The notes beneath the pieces were generated by a model. It did not search any database. It worked only from the letters and a program-made list of their open reading frames with translations, and was not told where the DNA came from. Both the position numbers and the translations under genes were made by a program. Of a DNA stretch of 64,000 bases, positions 1 through 11,425 are shown one piece after another. The stretch comes from Limnomonas spitsbergensis (Eukaryota; Chlorophyta; Chlorophyceae; Chlamydomonadales). The stretch lies in the NCBI GenBank assembly GCA_037349105.1, contig JAYJMM010000019.1:372001-436000 (forward strand), in the 5' to 3' direction. Numbering within the stretch: position 1 is the first letter of the stretch; each line of letters begins with the position of its first letter.

Positions 1-3000
1 GAGTCATACAGCTCTTTCTAAGGCTGGCTCAGCTGGTTTCGGGTGTCTCCAAAGGAGCCAAACCCTCAGTATGGGGGGCCAGGGGGTCACGTGGTAATTC
101 AAGCAACATTTTTTGGTGTAAATGGACTCATGTTGGCAATAGGAACACAGGGGTGCCGCTGCCAGCTTCAACAGACCTCCAGGGGGGAAAATACGAACTT
201 CTCCAAATGTTGGAATGTTTGGGAGACCACCCACCCACCCCCCCTTTGCCCCCCCCCCCCCCCATATCCCCCTCCCCCCTAGACCAAAAAACATTTCTAA
301 AACAGCTATGAAATGCTCTCGTCAAGCTATATAAAAAAAGGGGGATGGGGTCGACATTTTTGTGTTTGCCCCCCCCCTCGCCCTCAAAGCAATTAATCGA
401 CAAAAGCTCTTAATTTCTAACTGGAAAGTGGTCGATCATCAATTAGGCGTAAATTCATGGATTCCTCGACCCCAAACGACGTTAATTATGAGGGAAGGCA
501 AATTAAATCTACATTAGAGCCATCTAAATATGGTCGTAAATGTTTTACCCAGGGGAGGGAGCGAGGCAATATAAAGCGACAAAGTGGAGGGGGTTAGTAG
601 ACTGGGGGCCTCCGCACAAATTTAGGGAAAGTCTCAACTTATTTTCTCGGCATTGGATTAAGAAGATCAGTACACCGAAGCTTTCCCCTTTCCAAATGCT
701 CTATCGCTTTGCACCATGAAATATGGCATGCAATAAAACATCATGCATGCATACCCCCGTAACACGCCATATCGACATGGGCGATAGGGGGGGGGGCAGC
801 ACCTCAAAGCAAGGACTAGTACTGTTATTTACCAAACGCATTCACGAGCCAAATAAAACAGTGTATACCGTATGACATTAGCTATAGATGATAAGATGAC
901 GGTCTATGTGATATTTGTGGCAGTCTTAAACTTTACAGGCAGCGCTCTGAGGAACCCTCGACATTCCCTTGCCACTTTGCTATGAACCCCCCCGGCAGTT
1001 GGAGGACGCCCCTCCCCCCCCTCGCAGGTAAAGGACCCCCCCTGGCAGTTGGAGGACCCTCCCCTGGCAGCTGGAGAATCTTCAGCTGGAGATGGGGACC
1101 ACAGTCGGTGGGAACGATGCACTGACATTTTGCAAGATGTAGGGTTGTGGGGAGAAAGTCTGTCAGCAATGCGGTTGCACGTCGGAGTGCATATCTTGTT
1201 GTGCCAATGTGGTGCATCATGCGGCTTGGAGTCCGGTAGTGAGTGCTGAGGCTCGCGGTTTGTGTGGCCTTGTGTGTGCACACATGGCATCAGGCCAGTG
1301 CAAAAATGACTTGGTGAAGGGCTCTAAGTCGACAATGTGAGCTGCTCTCCAAGGTTTTAATTGTCCGCAATCCGCATGGTATCTATAGACCCTGAAGGCA
1401 GTACGTCCCTTTGGCAGCCTGGTATGGCCTCGCTCTACAACTAGACAAAATAAGAAGTACTGTGTATCCGGACTTGTAGCCAAGAAGCTGATTGTAGTGC
1501 ATTTGAGGTTCTAGTGAAGTATGTACAGTCCAGCAGAGCATCACATTTGACGTATGGGTAGTATGGGACATTATGTGCATATCATAAAGCCATGTGGGTG
1601 CCTGGGGGCGCCTCTGATGGTGGTGCAAGGAATGTTGTGTACCGGTACGTGCGGCTCGTATGTACTGCCTCCGAATGTTACAGCCCTTCGGGTGCCAACA
1701 GACACAGAGGACACATCGGATATGCTTCGGACTTCTGCAAGGCAGCTACTTTTCGGACTAGAAAAAGAAACAAAATATACACAGCAGGGAGCAGGCAGGC
1801 CCATGACGATTCCTCAAACACGTCGACCTCCTGATTTCCCCTGAAAACCAGAGAAGCCTCAGCTGCTGAAAACCGGGAACCCTCAGCTGATGCTATAAAT
1901 TAAGGGACCCTCAAATTAGCCTATGAATCCGAGAAACCCCTAGACAATCATTAAAGAAGGTCGAACTGACAGCTACAAAACAAACGTTGCTCAAAGCACT
2001 AGTGAAGTACATCAATATTTTCTACTGAGTTCAGTACAGCAGTACATCAATATGTGCTTCCTGCGCTGCGAGTCGCGTGCCAATCAGGGCACGAGTAACT
2101 GGCATCCGCACACATTCATGCAGTTCTCCATACCCATCCATACTTATATCCGGAAGGCAACCTGACAGAGACAACCGAAAGACAGTCACCACTGGGATGC
2201 CTCCCTCAAAAATGGGGGCGCGTGTGTCAATGTTAAGTAGGGGCGAGCATTCATACCCTAATTGAATAACCTCATGCAGCCGTTCAGGGGGGGGTCACAT
2301 ACTTTTCACATAATCAAGAACCCTGCACATGTACCCATCAATATTGTCACCTTCCCTACATTTATTGAGAACCTAAACCTGCAACAATGGCTTCTTATCA
2401 CCCAACAGGGTTAGGTTCCCAGCAACTCAGTCCCCACGTTCCCGCAACAACTACAAAATAAAGCCCGTGCAACAGCTGCTGGCGCTTGAAGGTCATGCGA
2501 ACTGTGTAAGTGCAACATTTGACGTATGTACATGTATGTGCAAATTATATAGGTTAAGCATAGATCTGGCAGATCCTTTGGAATGATCTGATCCTGTAGA
2601 TCTAGCAGATCCTGTTAACTACTGTGTCAAAACTACTGGACAAGATAATGATACTATTACCAATGCAACCCTGGACATGCTAATCATATGGACAGCGGTG
2701 CCGATACTACAAACCCAGACAAGAGGAAGGCACAGTCCACTGAAAGCTGTTGCTGGGCGGGGGCGGCTAATCCTCACCGAAGCAAATATTTTAATTCTTA
2801 AAGAAGCACATCAAAGGAATGAACTAACACCAGTGCTCTTACAAAAGTAAGTCAGTGCAAACGATCAACGAGGGAGCCAACAAGCTCAAAGGAGCTGAAA
2901 GCGAAGAGAGGCAACGACAACTGTTATGTATATAAAAATACGCTGCAGTGGCAGATAAGCAAAACCTTCATTAAGTCTGAGAAAATAATAAACGACAGAT

Positions 3001-4405
3001 TAGTCAACGATATCAAACCATCGTCGACAGCGATAGTCAACATAGGGATGCATGGACCATGCTTGGGTTGGCCTTGGGAGTTGCCATGATCAGCCAACTT
3101 AGCACAATGGCACATGCTTAGCCCGATTGTACCACCAAGTAAGCGGCACGATACGGCACATGTTAAGCCGGATTGCACTAATAATAGTAGCACAAAAAGG
3201 CAAAGGTGCTCCGGCTGCTCCAGCTGGCTCGTGAATGGGAGCTGGCACAGGCCTTGACTGCTCCCCTCAATTCTCCAGCACTTAACCCTGAACCCCCCCT
3301 GTGGGAAATAAACTAGCTGTGCACGCAAATAAATTGGACCAGCCAGATACCTGATAACCTGACAGCAGTTTGGCATTCCTCCACTGGACCGACCTGGACC
3401 GAGCGCCTCTTTGAGCGAAATCGTGTCTGAACAGCCTAGGAGATGTGTGGCGAGGTGTGGCGATGCGCCTCGGCTTGATCTGATAACAGGGCCTACCGGC
3501 GACCGATGCCTTGGCAAGGCATGTTGACGTTCCCCACACTTACGTGGCCGCAGCTGTCGATGTACTTCACAGGCGACAGACAACCTGGGATGGGCAGCAG
3601 GCAGGTGGGCAGAGAATGAGTGAGAGATGTAGGGTGCATGAGCGTGTACCGATAGTTGTTGCAGTAGCTGCAGGATCCAAAGTCAGCACAGCAGACTCTC
3701 TGCCTGAGATGGGCAGCAGGCAGGTGAACAGAGAAACAGGTGTTCAGCCCATTCAGTTGTTGCTGGCGGCAGCGGACTGAGAGGTCCTACACCAGACCCA
3801 CAGCAGCCTGTTGAGATGGGCAGTCAGGTAGACAAAGAAGGGGTGGGAGCTTCAGGGTTCAGGAGCATTCATTTGACGCATCACTTGCAGGAGTGCTGAT
3901 AGAAAAATAGCTTCCTGCATTGAGAAATATTTATGGCGCAGCTTTGTCCGTCTCCCCCCCTGTCCCTCCCTCCTCACACCCTTTTTCATCCCTGGCGGCG
4001 GCGGGGCAGCCCGCTGAAGGTGGACATGAAAAACAAGCACCCCTCAATCCGCCATGTTTCCGATGCAAAAAGTATTTAATGCACCTCCTCCCTCCTCCAG
4101 CCCCCTTGCATCCCGACTCTCCTGTCTCCAACCCCGCCCTCTCCCACAAACCTGCCTACATATGCTCACCTGTCCCTTCCTCCTCCCTCTCCCTGCCCCT
4201 TTTTCCTCCTCCCCCCACGTCCCCTCCTCCCTCACCCCCTGCTTTCTATCTCCGTGCCCTAAGGCCGACCTACCAAACGAAAAAATGTGCTCAGAAGATG
4301 CAGGTGCAAGCTAATAAATACTTACAAAGCAATGTGAAGACAAGGCAAAAGAATTGACTACTGCCCCACCGGATCAACTAAAAGTAGTGAGAAACAGAAT
4401 CTCAC
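1..4405. other. Left flank, no gene recognised
   Basis: I see no coding frame here that I can defend. The stretch holds C/G homopolymer tracts (around 240-285, 365-380, 785-800), a short duplicated motif with GGCAGTTGGAGGACC (about 985-1060), a GATACGGCAC dispersed-repeat copy (about 3105-3180), and two copies of a GGGCAGCAGGCAGGTG unit (about 3592 and 3711). The last exon or exons of the rod-glycoprotein gene on the minus strand should lie here, since its exon 3 ends at a donor at 4405, but I could not find the expected short C-terminal exon. Confidence 0.4.
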
Positions 4406-7400
4406 CGTAGCCCAAGGCCGCCCGAGCGGTGTCCATTGTGAACGTGTCGTAGATTGCCTGACAAGCAAACCTGTTGCTCGGCAGTGTTCCTTGGGAGTCG
4501 GGGAGCTCGATGAACTCATTGGACGTTTCAATATAGGGGCAGGCCCCGGCATTAGCGTAGAACTGGTGCAGGTCCTCCTCCGTGGCAAACGATGCTGCAA
4601 CAGGAGATAGGGGGGGGGGGGTCAGCACCCACACGATGCTGCTGCACCCTCACGATGCTGCATACACAAAAAGCGGAAAGATACAGTGCGGGGTTGGCAG
4701 GTCCACTAGCTGAGAGGGAGATGATGTGGTGTAGGTGCAGGCCACGGGATAAGTATAGAACTGATATAGGTGCACCTTGCAGGCAAACAAAGGACTCTGC
4801 ACCAAAAGATAGGATGGGTGAGCTAAGCATGGGTAAAGGGTTACTACACCGTAAAACGCCCAGCTTGTCCGTATATCATGGGTGAAGGGCTCAAGGTTTC
4901 TACACCTTCCGGGCTTAAATTTTAATCATGGGTTCAGGGTTACTGAACTTCAGAACCCTGCATCTCTCAGCCTCAATCTACGGTAAATCGTTCATCTTGT
5001 GTCAGCTAACCCTAACCTGGCACATCATCCACGTGTGCTGCGCCTGCATCCTTCTTGTGCCTACTTCCTTTCCGAAGTCCCCACCTTGGATTTCAATCCC
5101 GCACGTTGCATCCGCCTGCTGCCCGAAAAGACATTCTGTGCACCCCACGACGTTTGGCGGCACAGTGAGCCCATTGATGTAGTCCGGGCTTGCCGTCATT
5201 GCGGCCATGAGCTGGTTGCAGAGGAGGAGGGAGGAGGTGGGAGCAGAGAGGCGCAAAGTGCAGGCGGGGACAAAGGGGGGAGAAGGAGGGCTTACGGGAT
5301 CAATAGACACGGGAATGGGGGGCTTAGATGGAGGAGGGAGAGAAGGGGGAGGGAGAGGTAATGGGGGAGGGGGTGGGGGAGGAGGAGGTGATGAGGGAGG
5401 AGGTGGGGGTGGTGATGGGGGAGGGGGAGGTGATGAGGCAGGGGGAAGAGGTGGTGATGGGGGAGGAGGAGAGGGAGGAGGAGGAGAGGGAGAAGGGGGA
5501 GAAGGGGGAGGGGGAAATGGGGGAGGAGGAGAGGGGGGAGGGGGAGAAGGAGGAGGAGGTGATGGGAGGGGCGGAGGAGGAGATGGAGGAGGAGGAGAGG
5601 AAGAGGGAGGAGGGGGGAAAGGAGGAGGAGGAGATGGGGGGGGAGGGCGAGGAGGAGATGGGGGAGGAGGAGGAGGAGGTGATGGGGGAGGGGTGGGAGG
5701 AGGTGATGGTGGGGGAGGAGACGGGGGAGGGGGAGATGGGGGAGGTGGAAGAGACAGGGGAGGGGGAGGAGGAGAGGGAGAAGGAGGAGAAGGGGGAGGA
5801 GGAGAGGAGGAAAGAGGAGAGGGGGGAGGGGGAGGTAGGGGTGATAAAGGAGATGGAGAAGGAGATGAGGAAAGAGGAGGTGAGGGGGGAGGGGAAGGAG
5901 AAGGTGTGGGGGGAGGGGGAGGAGATGGAGGTGGAGGAGATGGAGGAGGGGGAGAAGGAGGTGGGGGATGAGGTGATGGGGAGGGTGGAGAGTCAGCAGG
6001 GGTGGGAGGAAAGGGTGGTGGCAAAGGTACGGAAGGGGAAGGCGATGATGGTAACGGGGGTGGGGGTGAAGGTGGGGGCGGTGATGGAGGAGGGGGGGGG
6101 GGTGCAAGCGAGGAATCGGGCAATGGCCCTGGAGGGGGTGGGGGTGATGATGGGGGAGGCAGTGTTGGAGGGGTAGGCGGCGGGGGAGGCGATGACGGTG
6201 GAGGTGGGGGCGGGGGTGAAGGTGGGGGCGGTGACGGAGGAGGGGGTGGGGGTGCCAGTGAGGAATCGGGCAATGGCCCTGGAGGGGGTGGGGGTGGGGG
6301 TGGTGATGGGGGAGGCAGTGTTGGAGGGGGAGGCGGCGGGGGGGGGGACGACGGTGGGTGTGGGGGCGGGGGCGTTGACGGGGAAGGAGGCGGGGTAGAA
6401 GGGGAAGGGGAAGGAGGGGGCGGGGGAGTCCCTGTGGGTGCGGGAAAGGGTGGAAGGACAACGGGCGGTTCGACAGCAATGGGCTGGGGGGGCAGCCTTG
6501 GAGGTGGGGGAGGGGGAGGAGGAGGGGGGGGAGGGGGAGGAGGGGGAGGTCCTGGGCTAGGCTGGGTTGTTGGGGACGGGGATGGGGGCAGCGGCTGTGG
6601 AAGGGATAGGGACAAGGGCTGTGGAGGGGATGGGGATGGGGGCAGGAGCAGTGGTGGGGGTGGGGATGGGGGTGGAAGGCTCTGTGGCGGGGCGGGGGGC
6701 AGTGTAGTGGGAGGTAGGGGCCGGGGAGGGGGAGGGGGGGGAGGAGGAGGAGGTCGAGGAGGTGGAGGAGGAGGGAGGGGAGGGGAGAGCAGGGGAGATG
6801 GGGGTTGGGGACCGGGAGATGGAGTTGGAGGAGATGGGGGTTGGGGACCGGGAGGTGGAGATGGGGGAGATGGAGGAGGAGGAGGACGAGGAGAAGGGGG
6901 AGTGGGGAGAGGGGGGGGAGGAGGTGATGGAGGAGGAGGAGATGGGGGTGGGGGAGGAGGAGGAGATGGGGGTGGGGGTGGAGAAGGTGATGGGGGTGGG
7001 GGAGGAAGAGGAGATGGGGGGGGGGGAGGAGGAGTTAATGGGGGTGGGGGGGGAGGTGGTGATGGGGGCGGGGGAGGAGGAGGAGGAGGAGGAGGAGATG
7101 GGGGAGGGGGAGGAGATGAAATAGGTGGAGACGGGGGTGGGGGAGGAGGAGGTGATGGTGATGGGGGTGGGGGAGGAGGAGAAGATGGGGGCCGGGGAGG
7201 GAGAGGAGATGGAGGTGGGGGGGACGGTGGAGGGAGAGGAGGAAGAGATGGGGGTGGGGGAAGAAGAGGTGGTGGGGGATGGGAAGTGAGAGGAGATGGG
7301 GGAGGAAAACCTTCCTCGTACAACTTTGTCCAGGCAAGGTCCTGAGGATTGCTGCAAAAGGTATAGCTGTAGAGAACTGGCTGTGCAGCGGTACCTCCGT

Positions 7401-8567
7401 AAAAGCTGTTGAAGCGGGTGAGGAAGGCTGTATTGGCAACAATGGCTGAGATATCCCCTGGGCTGACAGAGGTACTTGTGCAGGCGATTGCGAGTGGGAC
7501 AGGAGATGCGGGGACCACAGGGGCTCCCGCGGGCGGGTAGGCTGGGCAGGTGACCACGTTGAAGGGTGAGGAGGCCAGGCCGAGCGCGTGCCTCAGGCTG
7601 AAGCAGGCTTGGGCGGCGTTGGGTTGGCCGTCCTTGACCACAGCTGGGAGAATGAAGCAGACGGAACCACAGCTTTGCTGCCCGTGGGTGCTGCCTGCAG
7701 TGAAATAGAACCCACCATACAAGTCAGCTCAAGTGAAGGAGTTCATCAGAAGCTCAGCAGGAGGGGGGAGGGTGAAAGCTTAGGTGGGACTGCCATCCTT
7801 GATTACTGAGAGGGAGAGGCAGACAAAGTCGAAAGTAAAGGCTCGATTCCTAGGTTGTATCTACTCTCCCTTAGTGATTGGTGCTGAAAGGGCTTGACAC
7901 TAGGACGGACGTGCTGTTCAGCAATCGGTGGTTTACATTTTTGGATCCAGACTGGGCTGACTGACTGGGAACATGTCTGTCTCCAGGCAAGGTCTGGATC
8001 TGGAATGGGCTGATTAGTGTGAAAGAATTAGAAAATGAGATGAATCAATTGGGCGGTGCGGAGGCCAGAAGCTGGCATCCAGATAGTCTGGGGTAGACTG
8101 ATGATAAATGTGTACTGCATGCATGTACTGAAAAGGCCTCAGGGACATCATGCATGCAGCGAATGGAGGTGCTTGAAAATCAACTTGGCCTCAACAGACA
8201 GGTTCTTTGTTACTTCATAACCCGGATCCCATGTGCATCTTTCGTGAAAGCAGCGTCATCGCATATGCCGAAGGCCTTTCTCAAAAGATCAACAACGCTA
8301 GCAATCGAATCATCCTGAGGCCCTGGGGGAGCCTGCTGGACATGCTCCAAGGAAGGAAGGAAGGAATTGTTCACTCCCAGATGCCACTGTAGGTAATGTC
8401 CACTCGGCATGCACCATCCGAAAGTTGAAAACCGGTATTACAGCAAGGAACTCGCCACCATCATACCAGATAAAATTGCCTTGAGCTTCTTAATTTGATA
8501 ACTCACCCACGAAGATTGCCAGCAGCAGGACGAAGATGCGCAGCATCGGCATCAGGAGTCCAGACAT
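4406..8567 (-). CDS. Pherophorin-like Ser-Pro-rod cell-wall glycoprotein, gene 1 (3' end not found)
   Basis: Secreted hydroxyproline-rich structural protein of the algal wall or extracellular matrix (inferred from architecture). Exon 1, 8567-8507, encodes a signal peptide with core LRIFVLLLAIFV and ends in a GTGAGT donor. Exon 2, 7694-5085, follows a CTGCAG acceptor. It encodes a Cys-containing domain (SCGSVCFILPAVVKDG...), then about 600 residues of PPPPSPP rod, then a second Cys domain (FVPACTLRLSAPTSSLL...). Exon 3, 4594-4406, encodes SFATEEDLHQFYANAGACPY and onward. Introns 1 and 2 are phase 1 and all three exons join in frame. The exon-2 donor is a weak GTGGGG. The exons correspond one to one with the gene at 30088-34950, so the pair are paralogues. 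The terminal exon seen there (CGSAVRYFDTC) was not located here. The pherophorin name rests on architecture; I could not confirm the pherophorin domain itself. Confidence 0.8.
4715..4801 (-). repeat. Echo copy of exon 3 start (gene 1)
   Basis: Inside intron 2 of the minus-strand rod gene is a decayed copy of the exon-3 5' end with its own GTGCAG acceptor. It aligns to the exon text for SFAT...LHQFYANAGACPY (for example CACCTATATCAGTTCTAT against CTGCACCAGTTCTACGCT). It looks like a boundary-spanning tandem duplication rather than an exon. Confidence 0.6.
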
Positions 8568-8975
8568 CGACAGACAGGCGGATCGGCTGTTGCTACGGGT
8601 GCAGCGTTGTCCAGTCGGATGCGCCAGGCGGTCTCCCAGCAGAGGAGCCATGGCATTTTCAAAGTGCATGGTGAAGAGGGCGTCACAGCGACCGTAGGGC
8701 AGCCTGTCCGAGTTGATGAATAGGGAATCTGTTACTGCTGACCCGATGGTGTTTGAATTGCAGAGATGCTTTGCGGGAGACAGGTGACGAGAGAAGGGAG
8801 CGAGCGTGTCCAGCGTTGGCAGCGTTTACGATGCAAGACGTTGTGAGGCAAAGCTATAATTTGACTCTGTTATTTGGAAGCCAGCGATGTGTAAGTATGC
8901 AGCAGGTCTGCAGTACGGCTATGTGTTTAAAATTCTGCCCGGCAAACCAGGATAGCAGTTGGGATCAGGGGCAGG
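8568..8975. promoter_or_regulatory. Upstream region of rod gene 1
   Basis: This stretch lies immediately 5' of the signal-peptide exon of the minus-strand glycoprotein gene and should include its promoter and 5' UTR. I see no clear TATA box and no coding frame. The assignment is by position only. Confidence 0.3.
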
Positions 8976-9185
8976 GATTCTTTTAGTGGGTACTGGGTAC
9001 TGGGTACGACTCGTACCGAAACACGGTATCGAACAATTATTGGTCTTGGAGTCCAACGCAGTCGCTTGGTACCGCGAAAAATCGGAAAAAGAGCGGGAAA
9101 CACTGAGAACCGGGAATTTTCCGTTTCCATTTCGTTTCGAATTTTCAGTACCCAACAATGAATGGCCAAAATCACTAAAAGAATC
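8976..9185. mobile_element. 210-bp foldback element, candidate MITE
   Basis: A 13-bp perfect terminal inverted repeat, GATTCTTTTAGTG, occurs at 8976-8988 and as its complement at 9173-9185. Subterminal GGGTACTG motifs occur inside both arms. There is no coding capacity. I found no convincing target-site duplication, so the MITE call is tentative. Confidence 0.45.
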
Positions 9186-9584
9186 ACTGATCAGGGGGGT
9201 CACAGAGATCTCTGGTTGGGGTCAACGGCGGTGGCGGTGGCCCAACGCTGGGTTTTTTTGTGCACGTGTCCACGTGTCTACGTGAATACAGCCAGTCATT
9301 ACTCATGAAGGGTTCGTTCGTTACTCCGAAGTATAGAGAGGGCCCCATGTTGCCACATGCATGTGCCCAAGTTGCCTCATCCGCCACTGGTTTCGAAGTA
9401 CAACCCCAACCGCAGCAACCCAACGTGCCTCATCAGTCGCTGATTTTGAGGCATAGTCAGCCCCAGATACATTAATACATAGCCGCATCATCTGGCAGTC
9501 TGTCACTGGCAATTTGCATACCCCCGGCCGTATTGCCATTTTCGTGGTTATGGCAAGGAAACAGCTACCCAACAGATATCATGC
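9186..9584. other. Intergenic, nothing recognised
   Basis: No coding frame, RNA gene or strong repeat is recognised between the foldback element and the CATGCA-rich minisatellite. Confidence 0.4.
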
Positions 9585-10091
9585 ATTGCCTGCATGCAGC
9601 AGCCGCGCCGCACACTGGCACGCACTGCTTGTATGCTACAGCATTGCAGCCGACATGCATGCACTCCCTGCAGATTTCAGCCCCAACTGTCGTGGCAACA
9701 ACATCCATTGGTATGCATTACCTGCTTGCTACGGCCATGCAGCCCACATGCATGCACTGCCTGTATGCTGCTTCTCAGCCACCCACTCGCATACGCTACC
9801 TGCACGTTGCAGCCTGGTGGCTAGATGGCATGCACTGCTTGCATGTGGCAGACATTGCATGCAGCCCACTACCGATTGACCTACAATACCGACATGATAC
9901 AGGCAGTCATGTCATCCACTGAATTATGCTGCCAATATGCCGCCTCCATGTATTCATATATTCCTTTCCTTGCTCTTGTTATTCATACATCACGGTCATA
10001 CATCACGGTCATACATTGCTTGCATCATGTAGCCCCGACACCTACAGACATACATGCACGCACGGAAATACTTGCTTACATGTATGCTGCC
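9585..10091. repeat. CATGCA-rich degenerate minisatellite, left half
   Basis: Degenerate units of roughly 45-50 bp carry CATGCACTGCCTGYATGCTGC and CAGCCACCCACTGGCATGC-like text. The same repeat resumes at 28782, after the retrotransposon, so the element inserted into an existing minisatellite. Confidence 0.65.
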
Positions 10092-10095
10092 GCCT
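10092..10095. repeat. Target-site duplication GCCT, left
   Basis: GCCT abuts the TGTCACAG left end of the retrotransposon, and GCCT abuts the right end GCGACA at 28778-28781. Adjacent TTG microhomology means the duplication could be read as up to 6 bp. Requiring TG...CA ends gives 4 bp. Confidence 0.7.
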
Positions 10096-10727
10096 TGTCA
10101 CAGTATATTACAGTATACGTGACAGAACCGTTTAGACCGCAGTTAGCGTCATCGGTGACTCCGCAGCTTCTCTGCGGAGTCTCCGGATTTGAGCTGAGAC
10201 CTAGAAACCCGCTTACGCAGGATTAGTTTGACAGGTTCTACCGTACTCTGAACTGGGCCTGCCGGGTCCCTGTATCCCGGCAATTGCCTTGGCTACTTAC
10301 TTCGTCCCTTTCTAAAGGACAGACCTCTATTTTGTAACAAGCACCGGCAGTCTTTGAGACCAGCAGCTTCCATATAAGTCAGTACCTTAACTCGAGTCAA
10401 GCCTAGCTCAGCCACCGCTGATCTAGCTGGAGACAAGTACCCCAGTAAGAGAACTGAGACTCTGCAGAAGAAGAAGTACGCAGCCTCGTCCCGTCCGTCT
10501 CTCCGCGTGTTACGCGGTAAGTGTCCTTAACATAGCCCTGCTGGATCGCGACCAGACGGCCAGAAGGCCTATGCCCCCAAAGTCTGTTGCTATATATACA
10601 CAATATCCACCTAGCTGCTTAACTCGAAGAGCACTCGCAGCCAGTGAGTAGTCACTGAGCCTGCCCGTAGGCGTCCGTCACTGCAGTGAGGAAAGAAGTC
10701 CGCCACGGACCTGAAGCGCACCTCGCG
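10096..10727 (+). repeat. Terminal repeat block B, left copy
   Basis: These 632 bp match 27916-28547 with one difference (T at 10455, C at 28275). Features inside are a perfect 10-bp hairpin stem with 5-nt loop at 10157-10181, a 7-bp GC stem near 10260-10282, a TGTAA at 10333-10337 (algal-type poly(A) signal), and TATATATACA at 10591-10600. The left copy is not followed by block A, unlike the right copy. Confidence 0.9.
10591..10600 (+). promoter_or_regulatory. Candidate TATA box in block B
   Basis: TATATATACA is the only strong TATA-like sequence in the left terminal repeat. It would start transcription near 10620. If so, the primer-complement at 10299-10321 would enter the RNA only through its 3' copy (28119-28141). 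This bears on how priming works. Confidence 0.4.
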
Positions 10728-10750
10728 TGTCCTTTAGAAAGGGACGAAGT
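10728..10750 (+). other. Self-complementary primer-binding-site candidate
   Basis: These 23 nt (TGTCCTTTAG...GACGAAGT) begin at the first base after the shared repeat B. They are a perfect reverse complement of 10299-10321 inside the same repeat. Pairing stops exactly at both ends. Tf1-type elements of fission yeast prime reverse transcription from a complementary piece of their own RNA, and the position here, directly downstream of the 5' repeat, fits such a site. The downstream TGGATCTAGCC does not resemble a complement of a tRNA 3' end. Confidence 0.7.
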
Positions 10751-11425
10751 GGATCTAGCCTGATCAGCCTGATTTGCCAATTCCTGCTAAAGGTGCTTGT
10801 GCAGCGAGATTGGAATTTTGTTTGTATGCAAACAACCTTGGACAGCATATGAATTGCACTTTGCTGTGGTAATCTCCATAGAGAGTGCCAAGTTAAGCCC
10901 TGAGAATCACTAAGAGTGGCAACTTAGTGTTGAGTCCAGGAGAGGCTTGAGGATCTGGCTGTGGATTTATACACCCAGCAGATAATTCCTGTATGACTGC
11001 AGATTGAGATCAGGTGGATCCAATCATTCATCATTGACAGAAGTAAACTTGTTGACAGATCATCCAAGGTTAAAATTTTGTGGTGTACCAAAGGATCCCC
11101 GCAGGTGTCAGAGAGGAACTGACACAGCGCAAGATCCGCCAGGAGGCAGACATCCGCAGGGGACGTGCGCCAGCTAGAGGCAGCCCAGCCAGCAAAGGTG
11201 GGAAGGGGCTAAAAAAGGGCGAAGGAGGATTCCGCCAGATACAAATATTAGTGAGCATAAAAGCAGAGGGCAAGGCCTATCGCGCAAAATTGCTGTACCT
11301 GCCGTCCAGCCTTGACTAGCAGATCCTCACCAGGTTGCAGTAAGGATAAGGAGCAGAAGCCTAAACGTTAGCAGGTTTTGTAGGGGGTGTCGCCAGCACG
11401 CCTGCAGAACAGTGCGGTTCGTAAA
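10751..11425 (+). other. Retrotransposon leader
   Basis: Untranslated leader between the primer-site candidate and the first in-frame ATG of the polyprotein at 11426. The frame is open from an upstream GTG at 11387, but ATG is the expected eukaryotic start. No other feature is recognised. Confidence 0.6.

Noticed and set aside
2924..3583. 219-codon minus-strand frame
   Set aside because: No motif, mixed composition, overlaps a dispersed repeat; no splice or start context supports it.
5207..7345. Long plus-strand Gly-rich frames opposite rod gene 1
   Set aside because: They are the antisense of the Pro-rich rod (CCN/GGN codons); splice sites, signal peptide and Cys domains support the minus strand.
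10750..10770. tRNA primer-binding site starting TGGATCTAGCC
   Set aside because: Its complement lacks T-arm features of a tRNA 3' end, and it lies 23 nt from the repeat edge, behind the self-complementary site.
11387..11425. GTG start for the polyprotein
   Set aside because: Eukaryotic initiation is expected at ATG 11426; the upstream 13 codons are merely open.
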